Shown here piece after piece: positions 17,079 through 25,574 of a stretch of DNA of 55,394 nt. The notes beneath the pieces are model-generated. The model did no database searches and had not been told where the DNA came from. It saw only the letters and a program-made list of their open reading frames with translations. The first letter of the stretch is position 1, and each line of letters opens with the position of its first letter. The stretch spans positions 1 through 55,394 of the forward strand of contig DHWS01000142.1 of the NCBI GenBank assembly GCA_002413305.1. Reading direction: 5' to 3'. A program made the translations under genes and the position numbers. This DNA is from Actinobacteria bacterium UBA5176 (GTDB lineage Bacteria > Actinomycetota > UBA4738).

Positions 17079-18653
17079 ATGGCCGAACAGACGTTCCGGA
17101 TCACGTACGCCACGATGTCCGCCGACAACCCCGAGCTCCATGCCGCCTACGAGGAGGGCGTGGAGAGGACGAAGCAGTGGCTCGGACAGAAGCATCAGTT
17201 CTACGTCGACGGGGAAGCCCGGGAGGGCGAGGGCTACGTCGAGGAGCGATCCCCGATCGACCGGGACATCGTCATCGGCCACTTCGCCCAGGCGAACCGC
17301 CAGGACGCGAAGGATGCCATCGCCGCCGCGAAGAGCTTCGCGCCGGAGTGGGGAACCACCCCGTGGCAGGAGCGCGTGAAGATCATGCGGCAGGTGGCCG
17401 ACGTCATCTCCTCCCGCGTGTATGACCTGGCCGCCGTGATGGCGATCGAGGTCGGCAAGAGCCGGCTGGAGGCGCTCGGCGACGTGGAGGAGACGGCCGA
17501 CCTCATCCGCTATTACTGCACGCAGATGGAGAACGGCGACGGGTTCGAGTTCGAGATGGAGGCGCTGAGCCCGGCGACCGAGCACAACCGGAGCGTGCTC
17601 CGTCCCTACGGCGTGTGGGCTGTGATCAGCCCGTTCAACTTCCCGATGGCGCTGGCCGGCGGGCCGTCCGGTGCCGCACTGGTGGCCGGCAACTGCGTGG
17701 TGTTCAAGCCGTCCCACCAAGGCTACCTCACCGCCCTCGGGCTCTATTCGTGCATCCGCGACGGCGGCGTGCCGTCCGGTGCGTTCCACATCGTGACCGG
17801 ACCCGGTTCGACCGTCGGCGACGAGCTGTACACGAACCCCGACGTCGACGGCCTGACCTTCACCGGCTCCTACGCGGTCGGGATGCAGATCTACCGGAAC
17901 TTCGCACGTGAGTACCCGAAGCCGGCGATCTGCGAGATGGGCGGCAAGAACCCGGCCATCGTCACCGCGAAGGCCGACCTCGACAAGGCCACCGAGGGCG
18001 TGATGCGCTCGGCGTTCGGCTTCAGCGGGCAGAAGTGTTCGGCCTGCTCGCGGGTCTACGTCGAACGCCCGGTCTACGACGCGTTCGTGGAGAAGCTGGT
18101 CGAGAAGGCGTCGAAGTTGAAGGTGGGCGACCCGCTGCAGAAGGAGACGTTCACCGGCCCGGTCATCAACGAGAAGGCCGTGGAGACGTTCCTGGGAGCG
18201 GTGGAGGACGTGAAGACCGGCGGCGGGCGCGTGCTGCTGGGCGGCGAACGGATCACCGGGGACGATCTGGCCCGCGGGCTGTTCGTCCAGCCGGCCATCG
18301 TCGAAGCCCCGCTGGACCACCGGGTGTGGAAGGAAGAGCTGTTCGTGCCCTTCGTCGCCGTGGCGCCGGTCGACTCGCTGGACGAGGCGCTGAAGCTGGC
18401 CAACGACACCGAATACGGGCTGACCGCCGGGTTCTACTCCGAGGACAAGGCTGAACAGCAACGCTTCCTGAACGAGATCGAAGCCGGCGTGGTGTACGTC
18501 AATCGCAAGGCGGGCGCGACCACGGGGGCATGGCCGGGCATGCAGCCGTTCGGCGGCTGGAAGGGCTCGGGGACCAGCGGGAAGGCCGGCGGCGGGCTGC
18601 ACTACGTGCAGCAGTACCTGCGCGAGCAGAGCCGCACCGTCATCGAGGACTAG
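17079..18653 (+). CDS. L-glutamate gamma-semialdehyde (1-pyrroline-5-carboxylate) dehydrogenase
   Basis: 524 residues, the length of RocA/PruA-type monofunctional enzymes. It shows the NAD-binding ISPFNFPMAL...GNCVVFKPS, catalytic Glu286 (ICEMGGKN) and catalytic Cys320 (FSGQKCSACSRVYV); the GQKCSA form is typical of P5C dehydrogenases. It oxidises glutamate semialdehyde to glutamate. A GGAGGTG ribosome site precedes the ATG. Two aminotransferases and a CoA-transferase follow in the same direction, so another semialdehyde (for example from a diamine or 5-aminovalerate) is also possible. Confidence 0.88.
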   Translation: MAEQTFRITYATMSADNPELHAAYEEGVERTKQWLGQKHQFYVDGEAREGEGYVEERSPIDRDIVIGHFAQANRQDAKDAIAAAKSFAPEWGTTPWQERVKIMRQVADVISSRVYDLAAVMAIEVGKSRLEALGDVEETADLIRYYCTQMENGDGFEFEMEALSPATEHNRSVLRPYGVWAVISPFNFPMALAGGPSGAALVAGNCVVFKPSHQGYLTALGLYSCIRDGGVPSGAFHIVTGPGSTVGDELYTNPDVDGLTFTGSYAVGMQIYRNFAREYPKPAICEMGGKNPAIVTAKADLDKATEGVMRSAFGFSGQKCSACSRVYVERPVYDAFVEKLVEKASKLKVGDPLQKETFTGPVINEKAVETFLGAVEDVKTGGGRVLLGGERITGDDLARGLFVQPAIVEAPLDHRVWKEELFVPFVAVAPVDSLDEALKLANDTEYGLTAGFYSEDKAEQQRFLNEIEAGVVYVNRKAGATTGAWPGMQPFGGWKGSGTSGKAGGGLHYVQQYLREQSRTVIED

Positions 18654-18666
18654 GCGAGGAGGGCCG

Positions 18667-20037
18667 TTGACCGACGCCCTCGCGCTCTCGCACGACGAGC
18701 TCGCCGCCCTCGACGAGCCCCGGCTCAGGACCGCCATCCCGGGGCCGAAGGCGAAGGCCGTCATCCGCCAGGACGACCGGGTCACGTCGCCATCGCTCCC
18801 GCGGGCGTACGCGTTCGTGCCCGACCGCGGGGCCGGGTCGATGATCGAAGACGTCGACGGGAACGACTTCCTCGACTTCAACGCCGGTATCGCGGTGTGT
18901 TCGACCGGCCACGCTCATCCGGCCGTGGTGGAGGCCATCCGGGAGCAGGCCGGGAGGCTCCTGCACTTCTCGGCGTCCGACTTCTTCCTTCCGATCTACG
19001 CCGACCTCTGCGAGCGGCTCGATGAGATCGCCCCGATGACAGGCCCGACGCGTTCGTTCCTGACGAACTCCGGCACCGAGGCGGTGGAGGCGGCCATGAA
19101 GCTGGCGCGGCATCGCACCGGCCGCCAATACTTCGTCTCGTTCGTGGGCTCCTTCCACGGCCGGTCGTACGGGAGCGTCTCGCTGACGGCGTCGAAGGCG
19201 AAGTACCACCAGGGGTTCGGGCCCCTGCTCCCTGGCGTGGTCCACGTGCCCCACTGGGGCGAACCGGAAAGCATCGACTACCTCGAACAGGTCGTCTTCA
19301 AACGGCTGGTGCCGGCGGAGGAGGTGGCCGCCATCTTCGTGGAAGCGGTGCTCGGCGAGGGCGGCTACGTGTTCCCCGAACCCGGTTGGCTGCCGGCCCT
19401 CCGGGACCTGTGCACCCGCCACGGCATCCTGTTCGTCGCCGACGAGATCCAGTCGGGCATGGGCCGGACGGGCAAGATGTGGGCGGTCGAGCGGTACGGC
19501 GTCGAGCCGGACATCGTGCTCGCCGGCAAGGGGTTGGCCTCCGGGATGCCGCTCGGGGCCATGATGGCCCGGGGGAAGCTGATGACGTGGCCGATGGGCG
19601 CGCACGGGTCGACCTTCGGCGGCAATCCGGTATCGTGCGCGGCCGCGCTGGCCACGATCGACCTCATCGAGAAGGAGCTCCTCGCGAACGCCACCGACGT
19701 GGGCGGCGGCCTGCTCCGGGACCTCATCGCCCTCCGGGAGCGCCAGCCGCTCATCACCCGGGCGGCCGGGGCGGGCCTGATGATCGGGATCGACCTGGCG
19801 TCGCCCATCGTCGCGGACGCGGTCGAGCTGGCCGCGTTCCACAGCGGCCTGCTGACGCTGCGGTGCGGCGACTCGACGATCCGCATGTCTCCTCCGCTCG
19901 TGCTGCGGGCCGGGCAGGCCGAGGTCGGCGTCCGCATCTTCGACGAGGCCTGCCGTATGGTCGCGGAGCGCGGGCCCGAGGCGTTCGTGCGGGCGGGCGA
20001 GCACGAAGCCGGCCCCGACGTCCCCGAGGGCGCGTGA
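18667..20037 (+). CDS. Class III omega-aminotransferase (4-aminobutyrate/ornithine type)
   Basis: 456 residues, starting with TTG after GAGGAGGG. It has the class III PLP pattern: the N-terminal MIEDVDGNDFLDFNAGIAVCSTGHAHP, cofactor contact TNSGTEAVEAA, DEIQSGMGRTG, and the Schiff-base Lys in DIVLAGKGLASGMPLG. The sequence resembles the archaeal-type broad omega-aminotransferases that act on GABA, ornithine or lysine. Fourteen bases separate it from the dehydrogenase that would oxidise its semialdehyde product. Confidence 0.88.
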   Translation: MTDALALSHDELAALDEPRLRTAIPGPKAKAVIRQDDRVTSPSLPRAYAFVPDRGAGSMIEDVDGNDFLDFNAGIAVCSTGHAHPAVVEAIREQAGRLLHFSASDFFLPIYADLCERLDEIAPMTGPTRSFLTNSGTEAVEAAMKLARHRTGRQYFVSFVGSFHGRSYGSVSLTASKAKYHQGFGPLLPGVVHVPHWGEPESIDYLEQVVFKRLVPAEEVAAIFVEAVLGEGGYVFPEPGWLPALRDLCTRHGILFVADEIQSGMGRTGKMWAVERYGVEPDIVLAGKGLASGMPLGAMMARGKLMTWPMGAHGSTFGGNPVSCAAALATIDLIEKELLANATDVGGGLLRDLIALRERQPLITRAAGAGLMIGIDLASPIVADAVELAAFHSGLLTLRCGDSTIRMSPPLVLRAGQAEVGVRIFDEACRMVAERGPEAFVRAGEHEAGPDVPEGA

Positions 20038-20053
20038 GCCTTCGGCCCACTCG

Positions 20054-20974
20054 ATGACGACGTCGAAGGTCACCTCGATGCACGATGCCGTGGCCGACCT
20101 GGTCCGGGACGGTGACACCATGGCCATCGAGGGGTTCACCCATCTCATCTGTTTCGCCGCCGGGCACGAGATCATCCGACAAGGCCGGCGCGACCTGACC
20201 CTGTGCCGGATGACCCCGGACGTCATCTACGACCAGATGATCGGGGCCGGTGTGGCCTCGAAGCTCGTGTTCTCATGGCTGGGGAACCCCGGGGTGGGGT
20301 CGCTGCACGCCATCCGGCGGCGACTGGAGCGGGCCGACCCGGAGCCGCTGGAGATCGAGGAGTACTCGCACTTCGGCATGGTGTGCCGCTACGTGGCGGG
20401 GGCGTCGCGGCTCCCGTTCTTCCCGCTGCGGTCGTACTTCGAGAGCGATCTGCCGAAGGCGAACCCGCGGATCGTCCGCATGGAGTCGCCCTACGACGGG
20501 GAACCCGTGTACGCGGTGCCGCCACTCAATCCCGACGTGACGATCGTGCACGCGCAGCGGGCCGACGCGAGCGGGAACGCCCAGATCTGGGGGCTGCTCG
20601 GGTGCCAGAAGGAGGCGGCGTTCGCGGCTTCCCGGGTGATCGTGGTGTGCGAGGAGCTGGTCGGCGAGGCGGTCGTCCGGCGCGACCCGAACCGGACCGC
20701 CATCCCGGGGATCGTGGTCGACGCGGTGGTCGTCGAACCGCGGGCCTGCCATCCCTCCTACGCGCAGGGGTACTACGACCGCGACAACACCTTCTACCGG
20801 GACTGGGACGCAGTAGCCCGCGACCCGTCCGTTCTGGAGGCGTGGCTGGGCGAATGGGTGTACGGGCTCGCCTCCCACGCCGAGTACGTCGAGAAGCTGG
20901 GTGCGGAACGGTGGGCGTCGCTGGCGGCCGGCGAGGCGTGGTCCGATCCGGTCAACTACGGCGAATACGCATGA
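20054..20974 (+). CDS. CoA-transferase family I, subunit A
   Basis: 306 residues, similar to the alpha subunit of glutaconate-type CoA-transferases (MHDAVADLVRDGDTMAIEGFTHL; DVTIVHAQRADASGNAQIWG, a conserved strand). With subunit B it would move CoA between a donor acyl-CoA and a carboxylic acid. In this cluster that acid could come from the semialdehyde dehydrogenase. The stop overlaps the start of subunit B by ATGA. Confidence 0.85.
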   Translation: MTTSKVTSMHDAVADLVRDGDTMAIEGFTHLICFAAGHEIIRQGRRDLTLCRMTPDVIYDQMIGAGVASKLVFSWLGNPGVGSLHAIRRRLERADPEPLEIEEYSHFGMVCRYVAGASRLPFFPLRSYFESDLPKANPRIVRMESPYDGEPVYAVPPLNPDVTIVHAQRADASGNAQIWGLLGCQKEAAFAASRVIVVCEELVGEAVVRRDPNRTAIPGIVVDAVVVEPRACHPSYAQGYYDRDNTFYRDWDAVARDPSVLEAWLGEWVYGLASHAEYVEKLGAERWASLAAGEAWSDPVNYGEYA

Positions 20975-21738
20975 GCGCAGCCGAGGAGCGGCCGTACACC
21001 CCCACCGAGATGATGATCGTCGCCTCCGCCCGGCAGCTCGCCGGCGAGCGGATCTGTTTCGTCGGCGTCGGCCCCCCCAACATCGCGTGCAACCTGGCGA
21101 AGCGGACCGTCTCGCCCGACCTGGAACTGGTCTACGAGGCGGGCGTGTTCGGCTCGGTGCCTGCGCGGCTCCCGCTCTCGATCGGTGACCCTACGCTGGT
21201 GACGGGGAGCCTCCAGGTCACATCGATGTTCGAACTCTTCGCCTACTACCTGCAGGCGGGGCGCATCGACGTGGGGTTCCTCGGCGCCTCGCAGATCGAC
21301 CGGTTCGGCAACATCAACACGACCACGATCGGCGAATATGCCCACCCCACGGTCCGGCTGCCGGGCTCCGGCGGGGCATGCGAGATCGCCATCAACGCAC
21401 GGAAGGTCTTCGTCATCATGCCGCAGTCGAAGCGCTCGTTCGTCGAGCGGATCGACTTCGTCACTTCGCCCGGGCACCTCACGGGGAAGCGGCCTGCGGC
21501 GTGGGGGGCGGGCCCGTCGGCCGTCATCACCGGGCTGGGGGTGTATGGGTTCGACGACGAGACCGGGGAGATGGAGCTGGCCTCCCTGCATCCGGGCGTG
21601 ACGCTGGGGGACGTGCGGGAGGCGACCGGATGGGAGATGCGTGTGGCCGGCGACGTGCGGGAGACCCCGCCGCCCAGCGACGAAGAGCTCCGCCTCATGC
21701 GCGAGGAGCTGGGCCCCGGCGGGGCGTCCACGCGATGA
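20971..21738 (+). CDS. CoA-transferase family I, subunit B
   Basis: 255 residues. It shows the beta-subunit pattern FVGVGPPNIACNLAKRT, the probable catalytic Glu in LELVYEAGVFG, and DVGFLGASQIDRFGNINTT. The coupled start (ATGA with subunit A) argues for a 1:1 complex. Substrate cannot be told from the sequence; the glutaconate-type resemblance favours a dicarboxylate or branched acid. Confidence 0.88.
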   Translation: MSAAEERPYTPTEMMIVASARQLAGERICFVGVGPPNIACNLAKRTVSPDLELVYEAGVFGSVPARLPLSIGDPTLVTGSLQVTSMFELFAYYLQAGRIDVGFLGASQIDRFGNINTTTIGEYAHPTVRLPGSGGACEIAINARKVFVIMPQSKRSFVERIDFVTSPGHLTGKRPAAWGAGPSAVITGLGVYGFDDETGEMELASLHPGVTLGDVREATGWEMRVAGDVRETPPPSDEELRLMREELGPGGASTR

Positions 21739-21757
21739 CGCGCGAACGGAGGTCGCG

Positions 21758-23083
21758 GTGAGCAGCGTCTTCCATCGGGTCGAGAACCGGCCGCTCCCGG
21801 TGGCCGTTCGAGCCGAAGGGTCGTGCGTCTGGGACGCCGAAGGCAAGCGCTACCTCGACGCGGCGGGAGGGGCGATCGTGGTCGGGATCGGGCACGGCGA
21901 CCGGGACGTCGCGGCCTCGATGGAGGAGCAGGCTTCTGCGGTGGCGTTCGCCCACGGGACGCAGTTCACGACCCCGGCGCTGGAGGCGTACGCGGCAGAG
22001 CTGGCCCCGCTCCTCCCGATGGAGGCACCCAGGGTCTATCCGGTGAGCGGCGGAAGCGAGGCGGTCGAGACGGCCCTGAAGCTCGCCCGGACGTACCACC
22101 TGGCCAGGGGAGACTCGGGCCGCCACAAGGTGATCGCCCGGTGGGGCTCCTATCACGGCAACACGCTCGGCGCGCTGGACGCGAGCGGGCGACCGCCCCT
22201 GCGCGCGCCGTACGGGCCGTGGCTGGGCCGGGTCGTGCATGTCCCGGCCGCCAACGAGTACCGGTGTCCGTTCGATACGCATCCGCAGGGGTGCGGCGAA
22301 CGGCACGCCGAACTCCTGGAGCGCGCGATCCTGGAGGAAGGCCCGGACTCGGTGGCGTGTTTCATCGCCGAACCGGTTGTCGGGGCGACGTTGGGCGCCG
22401 TGGCCCCGCCCGACGGCTACTGGCCCGCCGTCCGCGAGGTTTGCTCGCGCCACGGCGTGCTGCTGGTCGCCGACGAGGTCATGACCGGCTTCGGGCGGAC
22501 CGGTGCGTGGTTCGGTTCCGACCATTGGGGGCTGCGACCCGACATCCTGACCGCCGGGAAGGGAGCGTCCTCCGGCTACTGGCCGCTCGGGCTGACCGTG
22601 TGCTCCGGCGAGATCTTCGAAGCCGTCGTCGCCGGAGGGTTCGTCCACGGGTTCACGAATTCCCACTCGGCGGTGGGGGCAGCGGTCGGCCGGGCGGTGC
22701 TGGCGAAGCTCCGGGATGGCGGGCTCGTGGAGGCCAGCCGGATCAAAGGCGAGCGTCTGCTGAAGGAGCTCAGCGAGGCGCTCGCCGACGAACCGCACGT
22801 GGGCGACGTCCGCGGCCTGGGCCTGATGATCGGGATCGAACTGGTCGCCGATCGCCAGACGAAAGCGCCCTTCGCCCGGGCCGAGCACGTGACCGAGGGC
22901 GTGCTGGCTGCGGCGCGGGAGTCCGGGCTGCTGCTCTACCCTTCACCGGGCGGGGCGGACGGCACGAACGGGGACGCCTTCATGCTCGGGCCGCCCTTCG
23001 TCATCACCGATGAGGAGCTGACCGAAGCCGTCGAGAAGACGCACGCGGCCATCGTCGCCGCGGCATCGCCCGCACGCCCCTGA
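21758..23083 (+). CDS. Class III aminotransferase (second)
   Basis: 441 residues from the GTG at 21758, which has GGAGG upstream. PLP features are VSGGSEAVETALKLAR, WGSYHGNTLGALDASG, LLVADEVMTGFGRTG and the Lys in DILTAGKGASSGYWPLG. It is closer to the aspartate-aminotransferase-family/BioA-like omega-amino-acid:pyruvate transaminases than to the first copy at 18667. It closes the five-gene catabolic run; the second transaminase may take beta-alanine or another omega-amino acid. Confidence 0.87.
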   Translation: MSSVFHRVENRPLPVAVRAEGSCVWDAEGKRYLDAAGGAIVVGIGHGDRDVAASMEEQASAVAFAHGTQFTTPALEAYAAELAPLLPMEAPRVYPVSGGSEAVETALKLARTYHLARGDSGRHKVIARWGSYHGNTLGALDASGRPPLRAPYGPWLGRVVHVPAANEYRCPFDTHPQGCGERHAELLERAILEEGPDSVACFIAEPVVGATLGAVAPPDGYWPAVREVCSRHGVLLVADEVMTGFGRTGAWFGSDHWGLRPDILTAGKGASSGYWPLGLTVCSGEIFEAVVAGGFVHGFTNSHSAVGAAVGRAVLAKLRDGGLVEASRIKGERLLKELSEALADEPHVGDVRGLGLMIGIELVADRQTKAPFARAEHVTEGVLAAARESGLLLYPSPGGADGTNGDAFMLGPPFVITDEELTEAVEKTHAAIVAAASPARP

Positions 23084-23111
23084 CGTCCCGGACCCGCCGG
23101 CTCCCCTCCGG

Positions 23112-23423
23112 TCAGCCCTCCGGCCACTCCGGCTTCGGCTTCGGCCTCTGCGTCAGCACATCGTCCAGCGAGCGCTTCGGCTTCGGCTCGCCCCCCAGCA
23201 GATCGTCGAGCTTCGACCCGGTACCGAGGTCACCGGCCGCCGTCAGCAAGTCGTCGAGCGACTTCCCCGCGTCGCCCTTCAGGCGGATCCGCAGCGCGGC
23301 GAGCACCGAGGCGTGCTTGTCCGCGAGGCCGCCGGAGACCTTGATCTCCGTCAGGGCCTCTTCCGCCCGCCGCAGCAGGCGCTCGTCCTCGACGATCCTG
23401 GAACGCAGCTCGTCCTCGCCCAC
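23112..23423 (-). CDS. Small hydrophilic protein with LDDLL repeats, unknown
   Basis: 103 residues from a GTG. The first half is a charged helix, probably coiled coil (LRSRIVEDERLLRRAEEALTE). The second half repeats a short motif three times: KSLDDLLTAAGD, SKLDDLLGGEP and RSLDDVLTQRP, ending in a basic/Pro tail. It may be a scaffold or peptide-docking protein. No family is recognised. It converges with the aminotransferase gene. Confidence 0.6.
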   Translation of the reverse strand: MGEDELRSRIVEDERLLRRAEEALTEIKVSGGLADKHASVLAALRIRLKGDAGKSLDDLLTAAGDLGTGSKLDDLLGGEPKPKRSLDDVLTQRPKPKPEWPEG

Positions 23424-23491
23424 CCGGCCAGTCTATGGCGTCCTCTACCTCAGGACCTCATCCTTCTCCTCGCTCCGAAGCTGACTCCCGC

Positions 23492-23497
23492 TACACT
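23492..23497 (+). promoter_or_regulatory. -10 box of the alcohol dehydrogenase gene
   Basis: TACACT lies eight bases before the GTG at 23506, with no ribosome site between. It suits leaderless transcription. Confidence 0.5.
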
Positions 23498-23505
23498 CCC
23501 GTTCG

Positions 23506-24564
23506 GTGAGAGCCGGCAGGTTCCTCGGTCCCGGCCGGCCGGTGTCGGTCGAAGCGATCCCCGACCCGGTCCCCGGCCCCGGCGAGGTCGTCGTGAAGGT
23601 GGCGGCCTGCGGGATCTGCGCTTCCGACCTGCACTTCATCCACGGCGAGATGCCGCTCCCCGCCCCGACCCCGTTGACCATGGGCCACGAGCCTTCGGGG
23701 ACCATCGCGGCGGTCGGGCCCGACGTCCCGGTCTGGAGGGAAGGCGACCCCGTCTCGCTTCACGCCGGGAAGGTGTGCATGGCCTGCGCCCGGTGCGCGG
23801 CCGGCCGGCTCGAAGAGTGCCGGAACCCGCAGGTCATGGGCATCCACTACGACGGCGCGTGGGCCGAGTTCGTCCGGGTGCCCTGGTACTCAATGGCCCG
23901 GATCCCGCCCGGGGTGTCGTTCGAACATGCCGCCATCGCGTGCGACGCGGTCTCCACGCCCTACGCCGCCCTCATCGACCGAGGCACCGTTCGCCCGGGC
24001 GAGCGGGTCGGGATCTGGGGGATCGGCGGGCTCGGCACCCACGCGGTCCAGATCGCACGGATGGCCGGCGCGTCGTTCGTCGTGGCGGTGGACCCGATCG
24101 AAGCCGCGCGGGAACGGGCGCGAGCGGTCGGCGCGGACCTGGCGCTCGACCCCTCCGAGGACGTCCCCGGTGCCATCCGGGACGCGACGCATGGCCGGGG
24201 CCTGGACCTCGCCGTCGACGCCATCGGCAGATCCGCCGTGGTCCGCCAGGCGATGTTCTCGCTCGAGCGCGGCGGCCGGATCGTCCTGATGGGGCAGTCG
24301 ATGGAGTCCCTCGACGCCGGCCCCATCCTGTTCCTCTCGTTCCTTGGGACGAGCATCCTGGGACACCTGGGGTACTCGAAGGCCCATCTCGAACAGGTCC
24401 TCGACCTGATCGCCACCGGGCGGCTGGATCTCTCCAGGTCCATCTCGGACCGGCTCCCCCTGGAGCGGGTCCAGGAAGGCGTCGAGCGCCTGACCAGCAA
24501 GGAAGAATCCACGGTCCGGCTGGTCGTCCTGCCGAACGGCGAGCCTCCCGCGCCCGGGAGCTAG
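23506..24564 (+). CDS. Zinc-dependent medium-chain alcohol dehydrogenase
   Basis: 352 residues. Catalytic zinc ligands are in AACGICASDLH and MGHEPSGT, and the structural zinc cysteines in VCMACARCAAGRLEEC are complete. The nucleotide fold has GIGGLGTHAVQIAR, with VAVDP at the strand-2 end favouring NAD. It oxidises an unknown alcohol. It stands alone behind its own leaderless promoter. Its TAG stop shares the palindrome CTAG with the stop of the facing PHP gene. Confidence 0.88.
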   Translation: MRAGRFLGPGRPVSVEAIPDPVPGPGEVVVKVAACGICASDLHFIHGEMPLPAPTPLTMGHEPSGTIAAVGPDVPVWREGDPVSLHAGKVCMACARCAAGRLEECRNPQVMGIHYDGAWAEFVRVPWYSMARIPPGVSFEHAAIACDAVSTPYAALIDRGTVRPGERVGIWGIGGLGTHAVQIARMAGASFVVAVDPIEAARERARAVGADLALDPSEDVPGAIRDATHGRGLDLAVDAIGRSAVVRQAMFSLERGGRIVLMGQSMESLDAGPILFLSFLGTSILGHLGYSKAHLEQVLDLIATGRLDLSRSISDRLPLERVQEGVERLTSKEESTVRLVVLPNGEPPAPGS

Positions 24565-25430
24565 ACGGGCTCAGCCCTGGCGCGAGCGAGCCGGAGCTCC
24601 GCGGCTCGCGTCTTCAACCGTTCGTACTGTTCGACCGGCGTGGTCCGCATCCCCAGTCGAACGGGGTCGTACCGTTCGCCGTGACAGTCCGACGAGCCCG
24701 TCCAGAACAAGCCCAACCGCTGGGCGGTTCGGATGTAGTCCGCCTCCACCTCGGGCGTGTGCTCGGGGTGGGAAGCCTCGATCCCGTCCAGGCCGGCGCC
24801 GGCCAGTTCGTCCAGGAGCTCGCGCGGAGCAGGCGAGGTCTCCCGCCACGTCCCCGGATGAGCCAGCACGCAGACGCCCCCGGCCTGGTGGATCAACGCC
24901 AGCGCGTCCAGCGGGTGAAGCGCATGCTTCTCCACGTAGGCCCGGCCGTTCGATCCGATGAGCTCCTCGGTGAACGCGTCCTTCAGCGTCGGCACCACGC
25001 CGGCTTCGACCAGCGCCTGCGCCACGTGCGGACGCACGATGTTCCCGCCCTCGGCGATCTCCCGGACCCGTTCGAAAGAGATCGGGTAGCCGAGCTCCTG
25101 AAGCTTGCGGACCATCAGCTCGCCCCGGCTGAAGCGGTCGGCGCGAAGGCGCTGCAGCTCCGCCGCGAAGTCCGGGTCCGAAGCGTCCATGAAGTAACAG
25201 AGGATGTGAACTCCTTCGTCCCGGTACAGGGTCGAGAACTCCACGCCGGGGACGACCTGCACGCCGAGCTCCCCACCAGCCGCGAGGGCCTCGTCCAGCC
25301 CTCCGGTCGTGTCGTGATCGGTGATGGCCACCGTGTCCAGCCGGCGTTCGCGCGCCAGCGAGATGGTTCGGCGCGGCGGATACGTGCCGTCGGAGTAGAC
25401 GGTATGCGCGTGAAGGTCGATACCGGTCAT
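24561..25430 (-). CDS. PHP-domain phosphoesterase
   Basis: 289 residues from the ATG at 25430. All PHP metal motifs are visible: DLHAHTVYSDGTYP, ITDHDT, GVEFST, CVLAHPGTWRE and SSDCHGERYDP. The insertion and length match the group that includes RNase AM/nucleoside 3',5'-bisphosphate phosphatases (YciV/TrpH). It would remove phosphate from a 3',5'-nucleotide or trim RNA 5' ends. The stop overlaps that of the dehydrogenase. Confidence 0.88.
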   Translation of the reverse strand: MTGIDLHAHTVYSDGTYPPRRTISLARERRLDTVAITDHDTTGGLDEALAAGGELGVQVVPGVEFSTLYRDEGVHILCYFMDASDPDFAAELQRLRADRFSRGELMVRKLQELGYPISFERVREIAEGGNIVRPHVAQALVEAGVVPTLKDAFTEELIGSNGRAYVEKHALHPLDALALIHQAGGVCVLAHPGTWRETSPAPRELLDELAGAGLDGIEASHPEHTPEVEADYIRTAQRLGLFWTGSSDCHGERYDPVRLGMRTTPVEQYERLKTRAAELRLARARAEPV

Positions 25431-25574
25431 CGGGCCGGATATGTTCTCACACGCCTCCTGGGCCCGACCCCGACTCCACCGAGCCTCAACAGTTTCGTGA
25501 CGACGCTGTAGTTGCATGGGGGAGACATCCCGCCGCTTCCGGCCATGTCCGGTGACCTCCCTGAGAGGACAGCG

